A stretch of 64,000 nucleotides of DNA from Vanilla planifolia (taxonomy: Eukaryota; Streptophyta; Magnoliopsida; Asparagales; Orchidaceae), in contig JAIUJO010000072.1 of assembly GCA_023846275.1 (NCBI GenBank), forward strand, positions 1,385,599 through 1,449,598. The letters are read 5' to 3'. How positions within the stretch are numbered: the first letter of the stretch is position 1; every line of letters starts with the position of its first letter. The notes below the pieces were generated by a model. It saw only the letters and a list, made by a program, of their open reading frames with translations, was not told the DNA's origin and made no database searches. A program made the position numbers and the translations under genes. This document shows, piece by piece, positions 26,081 to 41,096 of this stretch.

Positions 26081-29000
26081 ATGAATGCATGTGAGTTTGT
26101 GTGTGTGCATTGGTACACACATGTATGTGTTTGTTTGTGTACATGAGTGCACATATGTGTGTATACAGATATGTGCATGCATGTTTTTGTGAGACTATGC
26201 ATGTGGTCATGAGTCCACATGTGGGTGTGTAGGTGCATGTGTTTGTTTGTGTGTATGTGTGTGTGCATCTATGTGTGTGAATGCATATGTGTGTGTGCAT
26301 GTATATATGTTCATATGTTTGTGTGTGTTGCGTGTTTGTGCATGTGCACATGCACATTTGTGTTATTATACAAATGTATAAGCATATGTGCGGATGTGTG
26401 CCTTTGTACACATACACGTGTGCACATTTGCAATGATTTGCATGCATGGGTATGCTTTTGTGTGTTAGTATACACACATGTATGTTTGTTCAAGCATGTG
26501 TGTGTGTATGTGTGTGAAAGTTTGTGCTTATGGTTGCTTGTTTGCATCTGGTGGTTATGTGAGTGCTTGTACATGTGTGTGCACATGAATGCATGTTTTT
26601 ATATGTGTGTGCATGTGTGTATGTGTGCATAATTATTTCTATACAAGAGTACCTAGGTGATTACATGTGTGTGTGTGTGTGCTTGTATGTGTGTTCGTGT
26701 GCATGTGTATATGTGTTTCTGTATTTATATATGTGTGCATCTATACATGCATGTGTGTTCCTGCATGTGTGCGCATGAGTGTATGTATGTGTGCCTATGT
26801 TTATGCATGTGTGTGTGTGCATGAGTGTGTGTATGTCTATATGTATGTGTCTATGTGAGTTTGTGTATATGTATATGTGAATGTGTGTAAGGGTGTTAGT
26901 GCATGTGCATTTGCTTGATTGTGTGTTTTTGAGTGTGTGCATGTGTGCGTGGGTGTGAGTGTTTGTTTGTGTGGTTGCATGTCATTTTGTACATGTGTTT
27001 ATGTGGACATATATGTGTCGATTATAGCACATGTAAGTGTGTATTTGTTTATGAGTGTGCATGTTTGCATATGCACATGTGTATTCATGTGACTATATGT
27101 GTATGCATGCATGTGCATATATGTGTGCATATGTAAGTGTTTGTGCCTATATGTGTATGTCTAGATGCAAGTACATGCAATTATGTTTAGGCATGTTTGT
27201 GATTATGTTTGTGTTTGTATGGATGTGTGAGGGGGATGTTAATGTGTAGGGTGCATGTGTGTACGTGCATGCATGAATTTCTTTGTGTTAATGGATACAT
27301 CAGAGTGTTTGTGTGTATGTTTTTATGTGCATGTAGGTGTGTATATGTGTGCATGTGTGTTTGTGTACATGGGCACATGTGTCTTAGTATGTCAATGCAA
27401 CTACGTGCCTGGGTGTGTCTTTGTGTGTTAGCATGTGTATGTGCAAACGTGTGTATTTGTACAGGTGTATATGCACGTGCGTGTGTCTGAGTGTGTAAAT
27501 GTGTGGTTGTGTGCGTGTGCATGCATGTGTGGTTATTTGTGTGTGTTTGTGCTGGCATGTGTGCATGTGTGTGCATGCATGTTGGTGTTTGTGTCTTTTG
27601 TGCACACAAGTGTGTGCACGTGTGGATCTACATGATTGTGCATGTTTGTGAGTGTGTAATTGTGTGTTTGTATGCGCATTTGTGTGTACTTGTGCATGCA
27701 TTTTCATGTGCATGCATCTCTATCTACATTTGTGCTCATGTGTATGTAGGTTATTTGTGTGTGCATACACAAAGGTGTGAATGAATGTGCGTGTTCATAT
27801 GCACACAAGCATGTGTGTGTATATGTGATTGTGCGTGTGCATGTGTGCTTGTGCATTTGCATGTATGTGTGCATGTATGTGTGTGTGTGTGCATGTGCGT
27901 ATGTGCATGCATGTGAGTGTGCATGCATTTGTGTGTGGGCATGTGCACATGCATGCATGTGTGTTTGTTTGTGTGTGTGTGTGCATTTGTATGCACATTT
28001 GTGCATGCTTGTGTATGTATATACTTTAGCTTGCACATGTGTGTGCATGTGCATGTGTGCATGGGTGTGGTTGTGTGCTTGCATGCATCTAAGTAAGTGT
28101 CTACCTGCATAATAATTTGCACAGGTGTGTGTGCACATGTGTGAGCATGTTTATGTGCATGTGTATACCTATATAGGCACACATGTGCTTGTATGCATAG
28201 GTATGTATATGTGTGAATGTGTGTGTATACATGCATGATATTGTGTGCTTGTATATGTGTGTGTGTGCATGTGTGTATTTGTGTGTGTGTGTGCTGTTAT
28301 GTGTGTGTTTGTGTGTGCTTATGTATGTTTATTTGTGTGTGTATATATATGCATTTAAGTATTTTTCCATGTGGGTATGTTTGCATGTACTTGTGCATGA
28401 TAGTGCATGCATGCACGTGTGTGCGTGTGCATGTTTGTGTATGTGTGCATGTTTGTGTGTTCTCGTGTGTATGAATTTGTGTTTATATAAGTCTATGTGT
28501 GTGCACATGTGTGTATTTGTGTGGATGTGTTCGTGCATGTCTCTGTACATGTGTGTGTGTGCTTGTGTATGTGTAGGTACGTGTGTTTATACTTGTGCAT
28601 GTGTGTACATGCATGCACTAGCATGCATGCTTGTGCATTTATATGTGCATGTGTTCTCATGTGTGTGTCCTTTTTAATTTGTGCATGAGTGTGCATGAAT
28701 GTGTGTTTGAGTGCCCATGTGTGTGCATGCATGTGCATATTTGTGTGGTGTGTCTGTATACCTGTGTCTATCCTTGTGTGAGTGTGTGTATGCATTTGTG
28801 TGTGTGTGTGTGTCTATGCCTATGTTTGTTTGTGTGTGTGTGCTTGTACATCTACTAGTTTGCATACACATGCATGTGCATCTGTTTATGTGTGAGAGTG
28901 TGTGTCTCTTCATGGTTGAAGGTGTGCATATATGTGTATGTGCAAGCATTCTTATGTGTTAGCACATATGTTCGAGTGTTTATATGAATGTTTGTGTTTG

Positions 29001-31559
29001 CCTCTGCATGATTACCTGTGTATGTATATGAGTGAGTGAGTGTGTGTGTGTTTGTGCATGCACATGGGTTTATACAGATGTACATATGTGTATATGAGTT
29101 CTTGTGCTTGTATATGTGTGTGTGTTTGCATATACACTTATGTGTGCCACTATGTGTGTGTGCATGCATGTCTTTACATGTATGAACATTTGTGCATGTT
29201 TGCATGTGTGTACATTTGTGTGTGTGTATGTGTGTGCATGTTGGTGTTTGTGTATGTGTATGCATGTGCATGTATATATGCATCTGCAACAATTTTGTGT
29301 GTGTACATGGGTGAGAATGCATGTGTGTCAGTGTGCATGTGTGGTTTTATGTGTGTATGTATGTGTGAACATATGAATTCATGTGTTCTTGTGTGTGTCT
29401 AATTACATGCATGTGTGAATGCATTTGTGAGTGTGTGCAAACATATGTGCATGTTTGAAGACATGCATGTGCAGACATGCATGCACATGTGTGTATATGA
29501 GTGTGTGTGTGTGTGTGTACATGTGCATTTGTGTGCCTTTGTATCTATGAGTACATGTTGACTCATGTGTATGTTCTTGTGTGCATTTGTGAGTAACTGT
29601 GAATGCACATAGGTGTGTCTATGTGTGTGCTATGTGTTAATGATTATGGGGGTATGCATGTGTGTTTATGTAGGTGTGTGCATGAGTGTTTGTGGGTATG
29701 TGTATGTATGCATGTAGACACATGTGTGCATGTGTGCATGTGTGTATATTTTTGTGTATGCATGTGTGGATGAGTTTTGTGCATGTGCTTGCATGCTTGT
29801 GTGCATTTTGGCATGTATTTGTGTGCATATGCATGCATCTATGTAAGTGCATTTGTGCATGCATGAAAGTGCATTTGTGTTTGTGTTTGTAAGTGTGTAC
29901 TTATGCATGTGTGTGTATGTTGTTTTTGTCTATATATGTATGTTTGTGTGCATGTGTGTGTGTGTGTCCAAGCATGTGTGAGTGTGTGTGCTTGTGTACA
30001 TCAATGTCCATGTGAGTGTGAGTGTGTGTGATAATGTGTTTCAATGTAGGTTTGTGTGTATGGGTGTTTTTGTGTGTGTGGGTGCATATTTATGTGCATT
30101 TGTGCATGTGTTTGTCTGATGTGTACATGTGTGTTTGTAAGAGTGTGTGTGTGTGTGTGCACATATGTGTGTGCTTGTGTGTGTGTACGTGTGTTCATTT
30201 ATGCAAAAGCAAGTGTGTGCCTATGAGCATATGTGTTTGCGTGTGCATGCATGTGTGTGTTGTGTGTTATAATGTGTGTGTGTTATGTGTGCTTTGCATG
30301 TGTGCCAACATGTGTGTGTGTGTATTTTTATGTGTGTTTATATGTTTATGTGCATGCATGTGTTTTCCTCTGTGTTTTTGTGCCTATGTTTGCATATGTG
30401 TGTGTGCCCATGTGCGTATTTGTCCATACACATTTATACATTTTCACATGTTTCAAATGTGTGTGGGTTGCTTGTTTATATGTGTTTATACATATTCATG
30501 TATTTGTTCTTGTGTGAGCATGAGTGTACATGAAAGTATCAATGCATGTGTGTTCAAGTGCAAGTTTGTGAGTGTGCATATGTGCATGTATTTGTGTGTA
30601 TTTTTTGTGTGCATGTGTGTATGTGTTTATGTTTTTGTGCATGGCTGTGTGTCTGTGCGCGAGTTCATGCATGTGCCTGTGAATGTGTATCTACATGTAT
30701 GTGTGTGTCCATGCATATGTTCGTGTGTGTAGTGTGTGTGGGCATGTGTGTGTGTATGTATAGTCTATGTGTCCATGTGTGGTTGTGTGGTTGTGTGTGC
30801 ATGTGGTTGTGATGGTGTGTGTGTGTACGTGAGTGCATGTCATGCTTTTGTGTGAATTGGCTTAAGTATGTGCCTTTTGGTTTTTGAGTGTGTGCATATG
30901 TATATGTATGGCTATAAACTTGTATGCATGTGTGGGCATTTGTGCTTGGAAATGTATTGGCATGCTTGTGTTTGTGAGCATGTGTGCATGTGTTAGTGTG
31001 TGTTAAGTTCGTGTTTGTGAGTATTCATATATGTGTGTGTATGCATGATCACTTGATTGCATGTATTTTTATGCTTTTGCATGTGTGTGTGTCAATGCTT
31101 GCATGCATGTATGAATTTGTGTTGATATATGTGTGTATGTTTCTAAGAATGTGCATGTGTGTGTGGATTTGTGTGCATGTGATTATGTGCGTGTGAACAT
31201 AGATGTGTATGTGTGTGTGTGTTGGCATGAGCATGTATTTGTGTGCCTTTGTGCATTATTGTGTTTTCCTATGTGCATGTGTGTATATGCATATGTGTGT
31301 GTAGTTGTGTATTTATGTATGTGCATGCATGTGCATGTGTATGTCCATGTGTGCATGTGCATAGGCACGTGTGTGTGTGTATGCCTTCGTGTCTCATTCT
31401 GTGTTGGTATGTACATGTGTGTACATATGATTATGCATGTGCGTGCCTGTGTTCATTATTTTGCTTATGTGTGTGTGTGTACATGTGTGTGTGTGTGTGC
31501 ATGTGTCTATGTGTATGGGCGTTGGTGCATGTGTACAAGTGTGTGTGCATATGTGTGTA

Positions 31560-32240
31560 CTTGTGCATGCATGTGTGTGAGCATGTCTATTTGTTTGTCT
31601 ATGTGAGTGCTTGTTTGTGCAAGTTGTCCATGTGTGCATGAATGCTTTGTGCATATGTGAAGGTATTGGTGCATGCATGTGCATGGGTGTGTGCACGCAT
31701 GTGCATGCATATGCATGTGTGTGTATGTGCTTGTGCATGTGCATGTGCATATGTGTGCTTGTAACTCATGCGAGTGTGTTTGTGTGTGTGTATATGAACC
31801 TATGTGTGGGGCTACATGAATCTATGTGTGTGTTTGTGCACATGTTCAAGTGTGCTTATTTGTTTGTGCATGCATGTGTGTGTACTGGTGCTTCTATGTT
31901 TGTAAGTGCATGTGTGCCCATGCATGTGTGTAGGTGTGTGTGTGCCTATGTGTGTGCATTTGTGTTTGTTCATATATTTCTATGGATGTGGATGTGGATG
32001 TGCACATGCTTGTTTATGTGTATGTGCATTTAAGTGTGTGCGTGTAGGCTTGTGTGCATGAGTGTGTGAATGCGCACATGCATGCATGATCTTGTGCATG
32101 TGTGTTCCTATGCATATGTGTGTTGTGTGCATGTGCGTGTGCATCCATGTCTTCGTGTATGTATATATGTGTTCATGTGTGTGCAGGTTATCCATGTGTG
32201 CTTGAACATTGTGTATATATGTGTTGGTATTTTTTTGTAT
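31560..32240 (+). repeat. Diverged duplication, period about 565 bp
   Basis: The segment containing tgtccatgtgtgcatgaatg near 31,625 recurs near 32,187 as tatccatgtgtgcttgaac, with related sequence on both sides (a ggtattggtg / ggtatttttt stretch follows each). This suggests an older block duplication inside the TG array. Confidence 0.45.
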
Positions 32241-32750
32241 GTGTGTGTGTGTGATTGAGTGCATGTGCTTGTGATTGTGGATGCATTTGTATGTGCATGC
32301 ATGAGTGTGAGTGTATGTGCGTGTGTGGGTCATGGGCATGTCTTTGAGTGTGTGCATTTCTGCATATGTATGTGTGTGTTCATGAATGCGTGCATATTTG
32401 TGCATGTGCGTGCACCTATTTGTGGGTGTGTGCATGTGTTTGTACATGCTCAAGTGTGTGTTTGCTTATGTTCATGCAATATGGATTTATATGTGTTTAT
32501 GTGTTTGTAACTGCATGCATATGCATATGCATGTGTGCATGTTTTTGTATGCATTTGTGTGTGTGTGCATGTGTATGTGTGTATACTTGTTCATGTGTGT
32601 ATGTGTGCACATATGTTTTTGAAATGGCATGTGTGTGTTTGTGCATGCATGCATGTTTAAATGTGCGTGCAAGCATGACTGTTTGTGTGTGCCTGCTTGA
32701 TTATTTGTGTGCATATGTGTGCTTATGTGTGAGCAATTATTTGTATGCAT

Positions 32751-32849
32751 GTGTGTGCACCTATGCTAGTGCATATCCATGCATGTGTGTGTTTGCATGT
32801 TTGTGCATGTGTGTGTGAATGTGTGTGCACCTATGTTAGTGCATATCCA
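32751..32849 (+). repeat. 29-bp direct repeat (period 70) at the strand switch
   Basis: The word starting gtgtgtgcacctatg and ending gtgcatatcca occurs at 32,751-32,779 and 32,821-32,849 with one mismatch. The second copy ends exactly where the array changes from TG-rich to CA-rich, so the duplication abuts the breakpoint. Confidence 0.8.
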
Positions 32850-33216
32850 AGCTCGTACGCATAAATGTGCACACACGCATATATGCACTCACAATAGCAC
32901 ATACGAGCACATGCATGGTGGCACATACGCATGCACACAAATGCACACACATGTGCTCACAAATGCACCAAGACTGCACATGCACACACATACAGACATG
33001 TTAATGCACACACAAATAAGTACACACATGCACACATATACACACACACAAATGCATAAGCACACCCTCACACACCACACGCACACACACTCCTGCTCAC
33101 ACACACACTCACTCACGGACACACGCACATGCAAACACACACAGTCGCACATTCATACACAGACAACCACAACAACCACACATGCACACATACACACATG
33201 CACACGCATGCACACA

Positions 33217-33308
33217 CGAATATATAAACGTATATGCACATGCACTTACACACACACACGTACGAATATGTAAACATATATGCACATGCACTTACACACA
33301 CACACGTG
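33217..33308. repeat. 46-bp tandem duplication in CA array
   Basis: Two adjacent copies, 33,217-33,262 and 33,263-33,308, both begin cgaatat and contain tatgcacatgcacttac. They differ at only a few positions, so they are much younger than the surrounding array. Confidence 0.85.
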
Positions 33309-36300
33309 CACATCCATGTACATAAACACATGCTTGGACATGCACACACACATACAAATACAAGCATATACAAATGTATAGATACTAACACATACATATA
33401 TGCATATATGCATACACAATTATGCACACACACACACATACACACACATGCACGTGCACATGAACACAAGCACATACAGATACGAACACACAAAGGAACA
33501 TACACATGAACAATGATTTATGCACAAACATGCACATGTGTGCACGTACATTCACACATGGACACCATCACACATATGTGCAAGCACACTAGTGTATACA
33601 CATGTATACACACACTTGCACAAGCTCATGCAAACATGCACACAGACACCCACACACACATGCTTAGACACATGCACAATCATATACATGCCACACATAA
33701 GATGCACATGTACACACATTTTTCTTAACACACGTGTACCACTAAGTGTATAGGTATATACAAGCACACATATGCACTCTCTCACACACACACATATACG
33801 TACGTGCACATGCACGCACACACAAATGCATAAATATACACATACACACCCAGACAAACACTTGCACAAACATATACACATACATTAACACACCAACTCA
33901 TATGCATGCACACACACACATTCATGAACACACTTTCACACACACTTGCACACACAAAAACATATGCATACACAGGCATGCACACATGGACAAGAATGCA
34001 CACACACATCTATACATGGACATAACACATGCACACACATATGCATAAGCACCCACACACACACAACCACGAATGCATGTACACTTACATTCTCTTAAAG
34101 ACACACACACGCACAAACATACACACATACATGCATGTGCACACATACCTACACAAACACTTAAAAGCCTTAGACACAAATAGGCATATGAAGAGGGATG
34201 CATACTTTTTCACAAATGCAAACAAACACATGCACACCCACACACACACATGTAAACACATGAACAAACATGCATACATACATGTGCATTCATAGGCACA
34301 AAGAAGCATACATGTGCACACACACACTTGCATGTTCTCATAAACAAATGAACACATTTACATATACACATAGATCCATACACACAAGTGAACACTTATG
34401 CACACACACATATGCACACCCACATCCACACACATGTATACATATAAACACATGCACACAGAACAAATAGGACACAGACAAACACATACGCATGCTTGCA
34501 CACAACCAAACATACAAATATGTAAACACACACACTTACATGTAGACATGCACAAAAATATACACATATGTACATGCACATGCACATGCATATACACACT
34601 TACACATGCACACACCCATATAGACGAGTGCACGCATGCTTGCATATATGCACAGAATGCACACACATTCACAATAGCACAAAAGATGACATGCGTACGC
34701 ACATACACACACATAACCATATATAAACACATGCATTGACATTCACATACGTGCACACACAAACACATAAACATAACACTATGCACACACAAGCACATGT
34801 ATAAGCACACATAAACACAAGAACCCATGCACACATGAACATATTCAATCACCAATGCACACATACATACACGTACATAGATACACACACATGCATTCAC
34901 ATGCTCACATGCATGCCCATGCAAGCATGCATAAATGCACACAAACAAACATCCACACGCACATAAAAAGACATGCATATGCACTTACACACATGCACAA
35001 ATACACACACACACATATACAACGATGCACGCACACACATATACACAAATACATACACATGTATGCACACATACATGAGCACACATATATATACACACAT
35101 GCAAACACACACAATCACACGCACATGTTTACACATATGCCCACATACATGAACACATACATGCATACACATGCACAGACATGCAAATGCACATATGTGC
35201 ATGCATCCACATGCACATGCATATGCACACAAGTACACTTGCACATGCACACACACCAACTCACATGCACACATACACCCACAACCATACATGCACACAC
35301 AAGCATATATTAACATAGACACACACACATAAACACACACATCCACACACATGAAGATAGACACATGCATGCACACACACACATAGACACATTCATACAC
35401 GAGCTCAGCACCTACACACACAAATATGCATAAGAATCCAAACACATGCACACACACACACATGCATAAACACATACACATATGTAGACAAGTACACACA
35501 AACACTTGCACACACACTAACACATACAGACACGTAACGCACATGCACACACACATATGCAAAAACACATGCACATGCACACATGTATACCCACACATGT
35601 GAGCATGTGCACACACACAACATAAAAGATGCACACATACACACACACACACCCACCCACAAACACATATACATGTACATGCACACACAAGCACACATAA
35701 ACCTATGCTTCCTTCTGCACATGCACACACATATACACGCACACATGAATATGCACACACATATGCATATGCATAAACACACAAACATGCACACACATGC
35801 ACATTAATAGATGCACATACACACAAATATGCATGCATAGACACACATACCCATGCACACACAAGCATTTGTAGATGCATGTACACATAAGCATACAGGC
35901 ATTCACAAATAAGTTCTTGTGTGCATAAGAACATGCATAGTTACAGGCAACACACATGCACAAATAAAGGCTCATGGACATGTACACATGGACACACACA
36001 CACATGCATGCAAATGTAGTGCAAACACACATGTATACATAAAAGTATGCATACAAATAAATGCACCCAAACATGTATACACATAAGTATGAACACATGC
36101 ACATGCACACACACACACAAGTAAGGAGACACACATAGACACATACAGATAAACACATATTTGTACAAAAACATGCATTCGCATGAACTCTTTCACAATC
36201 ATGCATAACTACACATATACACACACATGTGCATACTTAAACACACATAGAAACATGTCCACACATTCAGACACACAAAAACAAAGATGTATACACACAC

Positions 36301-36511
36301 ACACATGAACACACATGTACACATGCACACACATGCATGTGCACACATGCACATGCACATATGCTCACACACACACATGCACATATGCACACTCACACAA
36401 ATGCATATACACAAATACACACACAAAAACACATACATGCACACACTCACCTACACACACATGCATCCTCTTGCACATACAAAAGAACACACACTCGCAC
36501 CAATGCACACA

Positions 36512-36607
36512 CATGCATAGACACATGTATGAACACACACAAGCACCACCATGCATGCACATGCATAGACACATGTATGAACACACACAAGAACAACCAT
36601 GCACACA
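36512..36607. repeat. 48-bp tandem duplication in CA array
   Basis: The word catgcatagacacatgtatg followed by aacacacacaag occurs at 36,512 and 36,560, giving a 48-bp unit repeated twice with few differences. Confidence 0.82.
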
Positions 36608-39600
36608 CACACTCATACACATTCACATATGCACATACACACATGCATGCATGTTCAAACATACACATGCACACACACACACATGCACACATGAACATAA
36701 ACACATGCATGCACACACAAAAGCACATTCATACATGTGCTTGCACACACACACATATACAAAAATGCACAAGCACCAAAACACTTACATGAACACACAT
36801 ACATGCATATGTTGATATGCACACACAAAAACATACACAGACATGCACAAACACATGCATGCACCCATATGTGCATTCCTACACATGTACATATGCATAC
36901 ATGCATTCACACACACTTGTACAAACACATGCACACACATATACACAAACATAGACATGCATATACAAATGCACATATGCATGCACAAACAATCATGCAC
37001 ACATGTGTGTCCACAAGCACATGCACACATATATGCACACACACAAAAAACACACATACACCTAAAATCATGTTTGAACATTCATAAACAAAGAAAATCA
37101 ACCATGCACCCACATCTACATATTTATGTGCATACACACACACACACCCAAAGACACAAAAGCAAACATATAGACAAACACATGCATAAGCACAAACATG
37201 CATAGAAACACAAATGCACATATGCATAAACAAATGCACAGCATACAGGTGCATGTGCAAACATAGGTGCAGAGATGCACATAGATGCATACACACATAG
37301 ACACACCTATGAACATGCACAAACATGCTCACATGTACGTACTCAAATATGTACACATGCATAAACATGCACATGCACTTACACACAAGCCCACACACAT
37401 AGATGCACATGCACTTGTATGCATGCACACAAACACACACGCATGCACTTATGCACACAAAAACACACACACACATACATAACAAACACATCCACACCCA
37501 TGCATATATACCCATACACACTCATGCACTTGCATGCACAAGAACACCCACATGCATATGCACACAAACATATACAAAACTCACACACATCTACATACAT
37601 GCATGATGACACAACCCAAACACATGCATATGTGGATATGCACAGATGTGTGCATGCACAAACACATTAAACAATGCATGCAACCACGTATGCACATATG
37701 CCTAATCAACACACATGCAGATAAACACACATGCATGTAAACACAAACAAGCACAAATGCAAACACACGCATGCACACATTTATACCCACACCAACAAAC
37801 ATACTTGCATACACACAAATACAACACATGCACAAACATCCACATGCATACACACACACACACAAATACACACACTCATAAACATATACATACACATGCA
37901 TGCACACAAGCAGGCACACATACACTCCCATGCACACATGTGCATGCACTCATGCAGAATGCATGCATGCACACTTGCCCAATCATTTGTGCACAGAGAT
38001 TAGTGCATGCACGTATGCACACACACACACACACATAAGTACACAAGTATACAAACAAAACTATAACCACTCATACACACGCATAAAAAATAACATAAGC
38101 AAATACACACACACAAATTCATGAGCACATGCACACACACACACATACATATTCACAATCCCACATGCATACACGCAAAAATAAAAACACACAAAAAATT
38201 GTGCACACACACAAACTCACATGCACATTCATACAAACGCTTGCATGCACACACGAACAAACACATACACACCTGCACATAAACAAACATAAACACATAT
38301 GTATAAACACGACACACATGCAAGCACACAGTTACACATACACACATACACAAGCTTACAAAACCATGCACATACAAACACACATTTGCATACACATGTA
38401 CACACGCATGTACTCACACACACATGCACAAACACTCGCATACACACACAAGCATGCTTGCACACACAAACATATTCGTACATGTGCAACCATGTAGATA
38501 CATGATAGACACACACACACATGATCATACATGCACATGTACACATGTATAGATACACATGTAAAGAAACAAAAAAGCAAACCATTATAGGCACACATGC
38601 ACACACACGTGCACACATGTACATGCATACACACACATGCACACCAACACACACAAACACAGACACACACACACACCCTCGTATGCACACACAAATGTGC
38701 ACACACACACACACATACACAGACTCATGCATAAACATGTGCACACACAAAAGCACACATACATATAAGATTGCACACACACATGCATGCACATGCACAC
38801 ATGCACCAACACACATGCACACAAACATGCAAGAACACCACACATACACAAATGCACACATGAACAAAAATAAAAACACACACACATGCACACATGCATA
38901 CACAAATACACATGTGTGCACATGTACACATGCAATCTAAACCACAAAATTACAAACACACACTCAAAAATGTACACATGCATACATACACACATGCAAG
39001 CACATATGCATGCACCTACCTATACATATGCACACACACTCATACGCAAACAAATGTGCACACACACCCGCACAAACATGCTTATATACAATGAGACATA
39101 CACAAACACATACACAAACACATGCATACACACACATGCACACACAAACAAACATGAATGCACAAACACACTTGTTTAAACACACATGTGAACCCACACA
39201 AACACACGTGCATATCCATACAAACACACACACACAACCATGCTTATGCACATGCATGTATATATGCTTATGCACACAATCACATGTGCATGCATCGGCA
39301 CATGCACACACACATGCAACATGCACGTGCACATGTACACACATGTGCACACACACGATCACCTACACACATTAGCACAATTGCACACTTGTGCTTAAAC
39401 ATAGATATGCACATATACATAGACACACAAAGAAGCATAGAAACACACATGCATCTAAAAGCGAGCACAAAAACATGCATAAACACACAAATGCATAAAT
39501 AAACACACACATGCCAAAAGTACAAAAAATACACACATACACACATGCTTGAATATTCACATACTTGCATACATATACATGCCTAAACACAAAGATGAAT

Positions 39601-40924
39601 GCATACATGCACATACATATAGTCACATGAATGCACACACACACATGCTCACATGGATAAACATTCACGCATTGAAACATACACATGTGCACATACACAC
39701 GTATGAACACACTTACAGACACACAATTGAACACATACACATGTGCACATGCATGCACAAGTATACTTGCACACATACACACACATTTACATGAACACAT
39801 GCACACACAAACAAGCACACACATGTAGACACATACACGCACTCATGCACACAATCAATCACACACCTATATGTACAAAAAACCAAACAGATGCAAACAT
39901 ACCTACCGATAAGTAGATATAAACATGCACACTTAGACACATGCACATAGTCACACATACACACATGAACATGCATGCATAGGCTCAAGCACACACATGC
40001 ATAGGCACACACATACACATATTCATAGACACACATACACACATGCATGCACACATTCACATGCACAAATGAAGGCACATCTACACACAGACACACTATC
40101 ACACAACACAGACACATGTAGAAACATGTGAGCTCAAACAGACACATATATGAGTATACAAACTTACGAACACACATAGATGTATAAGTACACAAATACA
40201 AAACTATGCATGCAAGCATGCACACACACACACACCCATAAGTACATAATCAAACATAATCTCTCACATAAATGCAAACACGTACATATGCACACATGCA
40301 TAGAAATAGACACCCTTGCTCACATGCACACACACATGTGCACCCATGCACACACACACAAGTGAATAGATGCTTACACGCACAAATGCACATCCAATCA
40401 TGCATATGCACATACAAGCATACACACATGTGCACACAAGTATGCACATGCTTATGCACACACACGCACATGCACATTCACACACATGTGAACGCCAATG
40501 CATGCACACACACATGTAGACTCTCACATACATGCACATAAGCACACACATTTCCACACAGACATGCATGCACCCCCATATGCACACATGCATGCACACA
40601 CACATGCACACTAATGCACGCACATAAAAATGTGCACACACTTACACTGCACACATGCAAAGACATAAAGAAGCATGCACACACATCTACACACACGTGC
40701 ATGCATGAATACATATATGTGTATGCATACATACATGCACACGCATATGTAAAGACTATACATGCCCATGCATAGGCATGCACACACACAGATGCAGATA
40801 TGCACTCATGTGAAGATAAGCACACACCCATATAAAACACGTGCATGAACACAAAAGCATATACAAACACAAACACACACAAACATGTGCACAAGTACAT
40901 GCACACACACATTCCCATATTTAA

Positions 40925-41022
40925 CAAGTGATATGAGATATTAAAAAATAAATATATATGCTCTCACTTGCTTCATGCTCTCTAGTATTACATGCTTCCT
41001 TTCACTTATCTAAACAATAACA
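40925..41022 (-). repeat. Truncated 3' LTR stub of second copia element
   Basis: Read on the minus strand, this AT-rich segment follows directly after a polypurine tract and opens with TGTTATTG, as an LTR should. Only about 98 bp remain before CA-array words begin at about 40,924. Its opening sequence does not match the LTR at 16,178-18,068, so it probably belongs to a different family. Confidence 0.55.
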
Positions 41023-41037
41023 ATTCTCCCCTTTTAA
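41023..41037 (-). other. Polypurine tract of second copia element
   Basis: The minus strand reads taaaaggggagaat and is followed at once by TG. It lies about 60 bp beyond the end of the RNase H remnant. Position and composition fit the plus-strand primer of copia elements. Confidence 0.7.
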
Positions 41038-41096
41038 GAGCATAAAAAGGTAGGTACAATTTATATAATTTTTATTACACCTAATTATTGTTTTAT

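Larger units (their letters stand above)
22264..32850 (+). repeat. Degenerate TG-rich array (middle block)
   Basis: Same vocabulary and same polarity as the left block. This supports the view that the copia element split one continuous array. Locally duplicated segments of about 0.3 kb (25,570-26,080) and about 0.56 kb (31,560-32,240) show that the array also grows by duplication of longer blocks, not only by slippage. Stop-poor frames up to 236 codons are composition artefacts. The block ends at a strand switch near 32,850. Confidence 0.93.
32850..40924 (-). repeat. Degenerate CA-rich array (inverted polarity)
   Basis: From about 32,850 the + strand is acacac, gcacatg and catacac words, the complement of the preceding blocks. 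The change is completed within about 40 bp. The longest stop-free frame in the window lies here (34,897-35,934 on minus, 345 codons, Cys/Val/Met-rich) and reflects composition only. Short tandem duplications at 33,217-33,308 and 36,512-36,607 are embedded in it. The block ends against LTR sequence near 40,924. Confidence 0.92.

Noticed and set aside
22264-40924. A large perfect inverted duplication centred on 32,850
   Set aside because: The element on the left (LTR-gag, minus) and the fragment on the right (pol, also minus) are not mirror images, and the segment next to the switch has no clear reverse-complement partner that I could find by eye. Only array polarity is inverted.
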